Of a stretch of 6,796 bases of DNA, positions 6,297 through 6,796 are shown piece after piece (within the stretch, counting starts at the first letter, position 1; each line of letters opens with the position of its first letter). The DNA is taken from positions 1 to 6,796 of the forward strand of contig JAATGO010000017.1 of the NCBI GenBank assembly GCA_015654605.1. The letters are read 5' to 3'. The notes beneath the pieces were generated by a model. That model did no database searches. It was given only the letters and a program-made list of their open reading frames with translations, and was not told the origin of the DNA. The translations under genes were made by a program, and so were the position numbers. This DNA is from Betaproteobacteria bacterium. GTDB lineage: Bacteria; Pseudomonadota; Gammaproteobacteria; Burkholderiales; Burkholderiaceae.

Positions 6297-6440
6297 AAAA
6301 AAAGGTGGGGGCATGCTGCCGTCTGTTTTTCTGCGCTGACTGGATTACATCAGCGTTGTTGATCGATGCTATCTGTCATCATACGACCAGCACGACTTTA
6401 TATCAGCAGATGTGCAACAGCATATGCGCCCCCATTTTTT
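6297..6440. repeat. 144-bp segment with inverted-repeat ends between the FAH and SDR genes
   Basis: This fills most of the 189-nt gap (6257-6445) between the two - strand genes. The left arm is an A7 run, GG, TGGGGGC and ATGCTG (6297-6318). The right arm is CAGCAT, ATGC, GCCCCCA and T6 (6418-6440). TGGGGGC/GCCCCCA and ATGCTG/CAGCAT pair perfectly, broken only by a 4-nt ATGC bulge; the A and T runs also match, after the GG. Read on the - strand, the structure ends in a GC-rich stem, ACC and T7, like an intrinsic terminator with a very large loop. It may be a terminator/attenuator or a small non-autonomous mobile element. I see no open reading frame of note inside. Confidence 0.5.
6334..6355. 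other. Inner stem-loop within the FAH-SDR spacer
   Basis: CGCTGA (6334-6339) and TCAGCG (6350-6355) form a perfect 6-bp stem with a 10-nt loop, inside the segment bounded by the larger inverted repeat. In RNA a G-U pair can extend it. It suggests that the large loop would itself be folded. Confidence 0.4.
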
Positions 6441-6445
6441 AATTA

Positions 6446-6796
6446 CTAAGCACTAATTACCTTTTGTTGTTGCTCACCCAATCCCTCAATACCTAAGCGA
6501 ATGGTTTGGCCCGGACGCAGATAAACAGGTTCGGGTTTGACACCCATGCCGACACCTGGAGGCGTTCCTGTAGAAATGACATCACCAGGTTGCAAGCTCA
6601 TGAAACGGCTCAGGTAAGAAATGAGGAAGGGCACATGAAAAATCATGGTATTGGTATTGCCATTTTGGTAGCGCTTGCCATCGACTTCCAACCATAGTTG
6701 TAGGTTGTTGGGAGAAGTGATCTCATCGCGTGTGACGAGCCAAGGACCAATAGGACCAAAAGTGTCACAACCTTTGCCCTTATCCCAGGTGCCGCC
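6446..6796 (-). CDS. Fumarylacetoacetate hydrolase-family protein (C-terminal fragment)
   Basis: These are the last 117 codons of an FAH-superfamily enzyme; the 5' part lies beyond the right edge of the window. The fragment opens with GGTWDKGKGCDTFGPIGPWL, the core region of the family that follows the metal-binding acidic residues (which are off-window), and includes GDVISTGTPPGVGMG (fragment residues 71-85), a family hallmark near the active site. The sequence most resembles proteins often labelled ureidoglycolate lyase or 2,4-diketo-3-deoxy-L-fuconate/rhamnonate hydrolase. These cleave a C-C bond in 2,4-diketo acids, giving for example pyruvate and lactate. The SDR gene downstream on the same strand supports the sugar-acid reading over the ureide one. 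The spacer of 189 nt contains a possible terminator, so cotranscription is not certain. Confidence 0.88.
   Translation of the reverse strand, partial: GGTWDKGKGCDTFGPIGPWLVTRDEITSPNNLQLWLEVDGKRYQNGNTNTMIFHVPFLISYLSRFMSLQPGDVISTGTPPGVGMGVKPEPVYLRPGQTIRLGIEGLGEQQQKVISA

Noticed and set aside
6373..6390. CTGTCAT half-site in the FAH-SDR spacer, like the first half of a Pho box
   Set aside because: The second half at the right spacing (CGACCAG) matches the consensus poorly, and the neighbouring genes are on the opposite strand with no link to phosphate.
6167..6442. 91-codon + strand open frame covering the SDR start and the FAH-SDR spacer
   Set aside because: It begins inside the SDR gene, runs through the inverted-repeat spacer, and has a low-complexity composition with no family resemblance.

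Overview
The window looks like chromosomal DNA from a proteobacterium, most likely a betaproteobacterium with moderate-to-low GC (my impression by eye; not computed). The main reason is the contiguous order pst transporter genes - phoU - phoB - phoR, which is typical of Betaproteobacteria, together with proteins that read like close relatives of the well-studied PstB, PhoU, PhoB and PhoR. I cannot name the genus.

Positions 1-3879 (+ strand) are the 3' part of a phosphate-starvation operon. It holds the C-terminal end of the PstA permease, a complete PstB ATPase, PhoU, the response regulator PhoB and the sensor kinase PhoR. PstA and PstB are parts of the high-affinity phosphate ABC importer. 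PhoU passes the state of that importer to PhoR, which sets the phosphorylation of PhoB, the activator of the pho regulon. The operon promoter and any upstream Pho box lie outside the window. The only sizeable gap, about 100 bp between phoU and phoB, carries an inverted repeat with competing pairing partners and a candidate internal promoter.

Positions 3959-5383 hold a divergent pair: a LysR-type regulator on the - strand and a small four-helix membrane protein of the PACE (proteobacterial antimicrobial compound efflux) family on the + strand. Their 105-bp shared intergenic region is rich in short symmetric and repeated sequences, including a 12-nt direct repeat whose second copy abuts the PACE start codon. 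A strong bidirectional intrinsic terminator follows the PACE gene.

Positions 5504-6796 (- strand) hold the end of a sugar-acid-type catabolic gene set: a fumarylacetoacetate hydrolase (FAH)-family gene, cut by the window edge, followed downstream by a short-chain dehydrogenase. This pairing fits the last two steps of a non-phosphorylated deoxysugar-acid pathway (2-keto-3-deoxy-L-fuconate or -L-rhamnonate type), but the substrate is inferred. A 144-bp segment with inverted-repeat ends and A/T-tract borders separates the two genes and may be a terminator/attenuator or a small mobile-element remnant.

Most of the window is ordinary, well-understood gene content. I found no clearly new biological system; the most interesting material is in the three structured intergenic regions.
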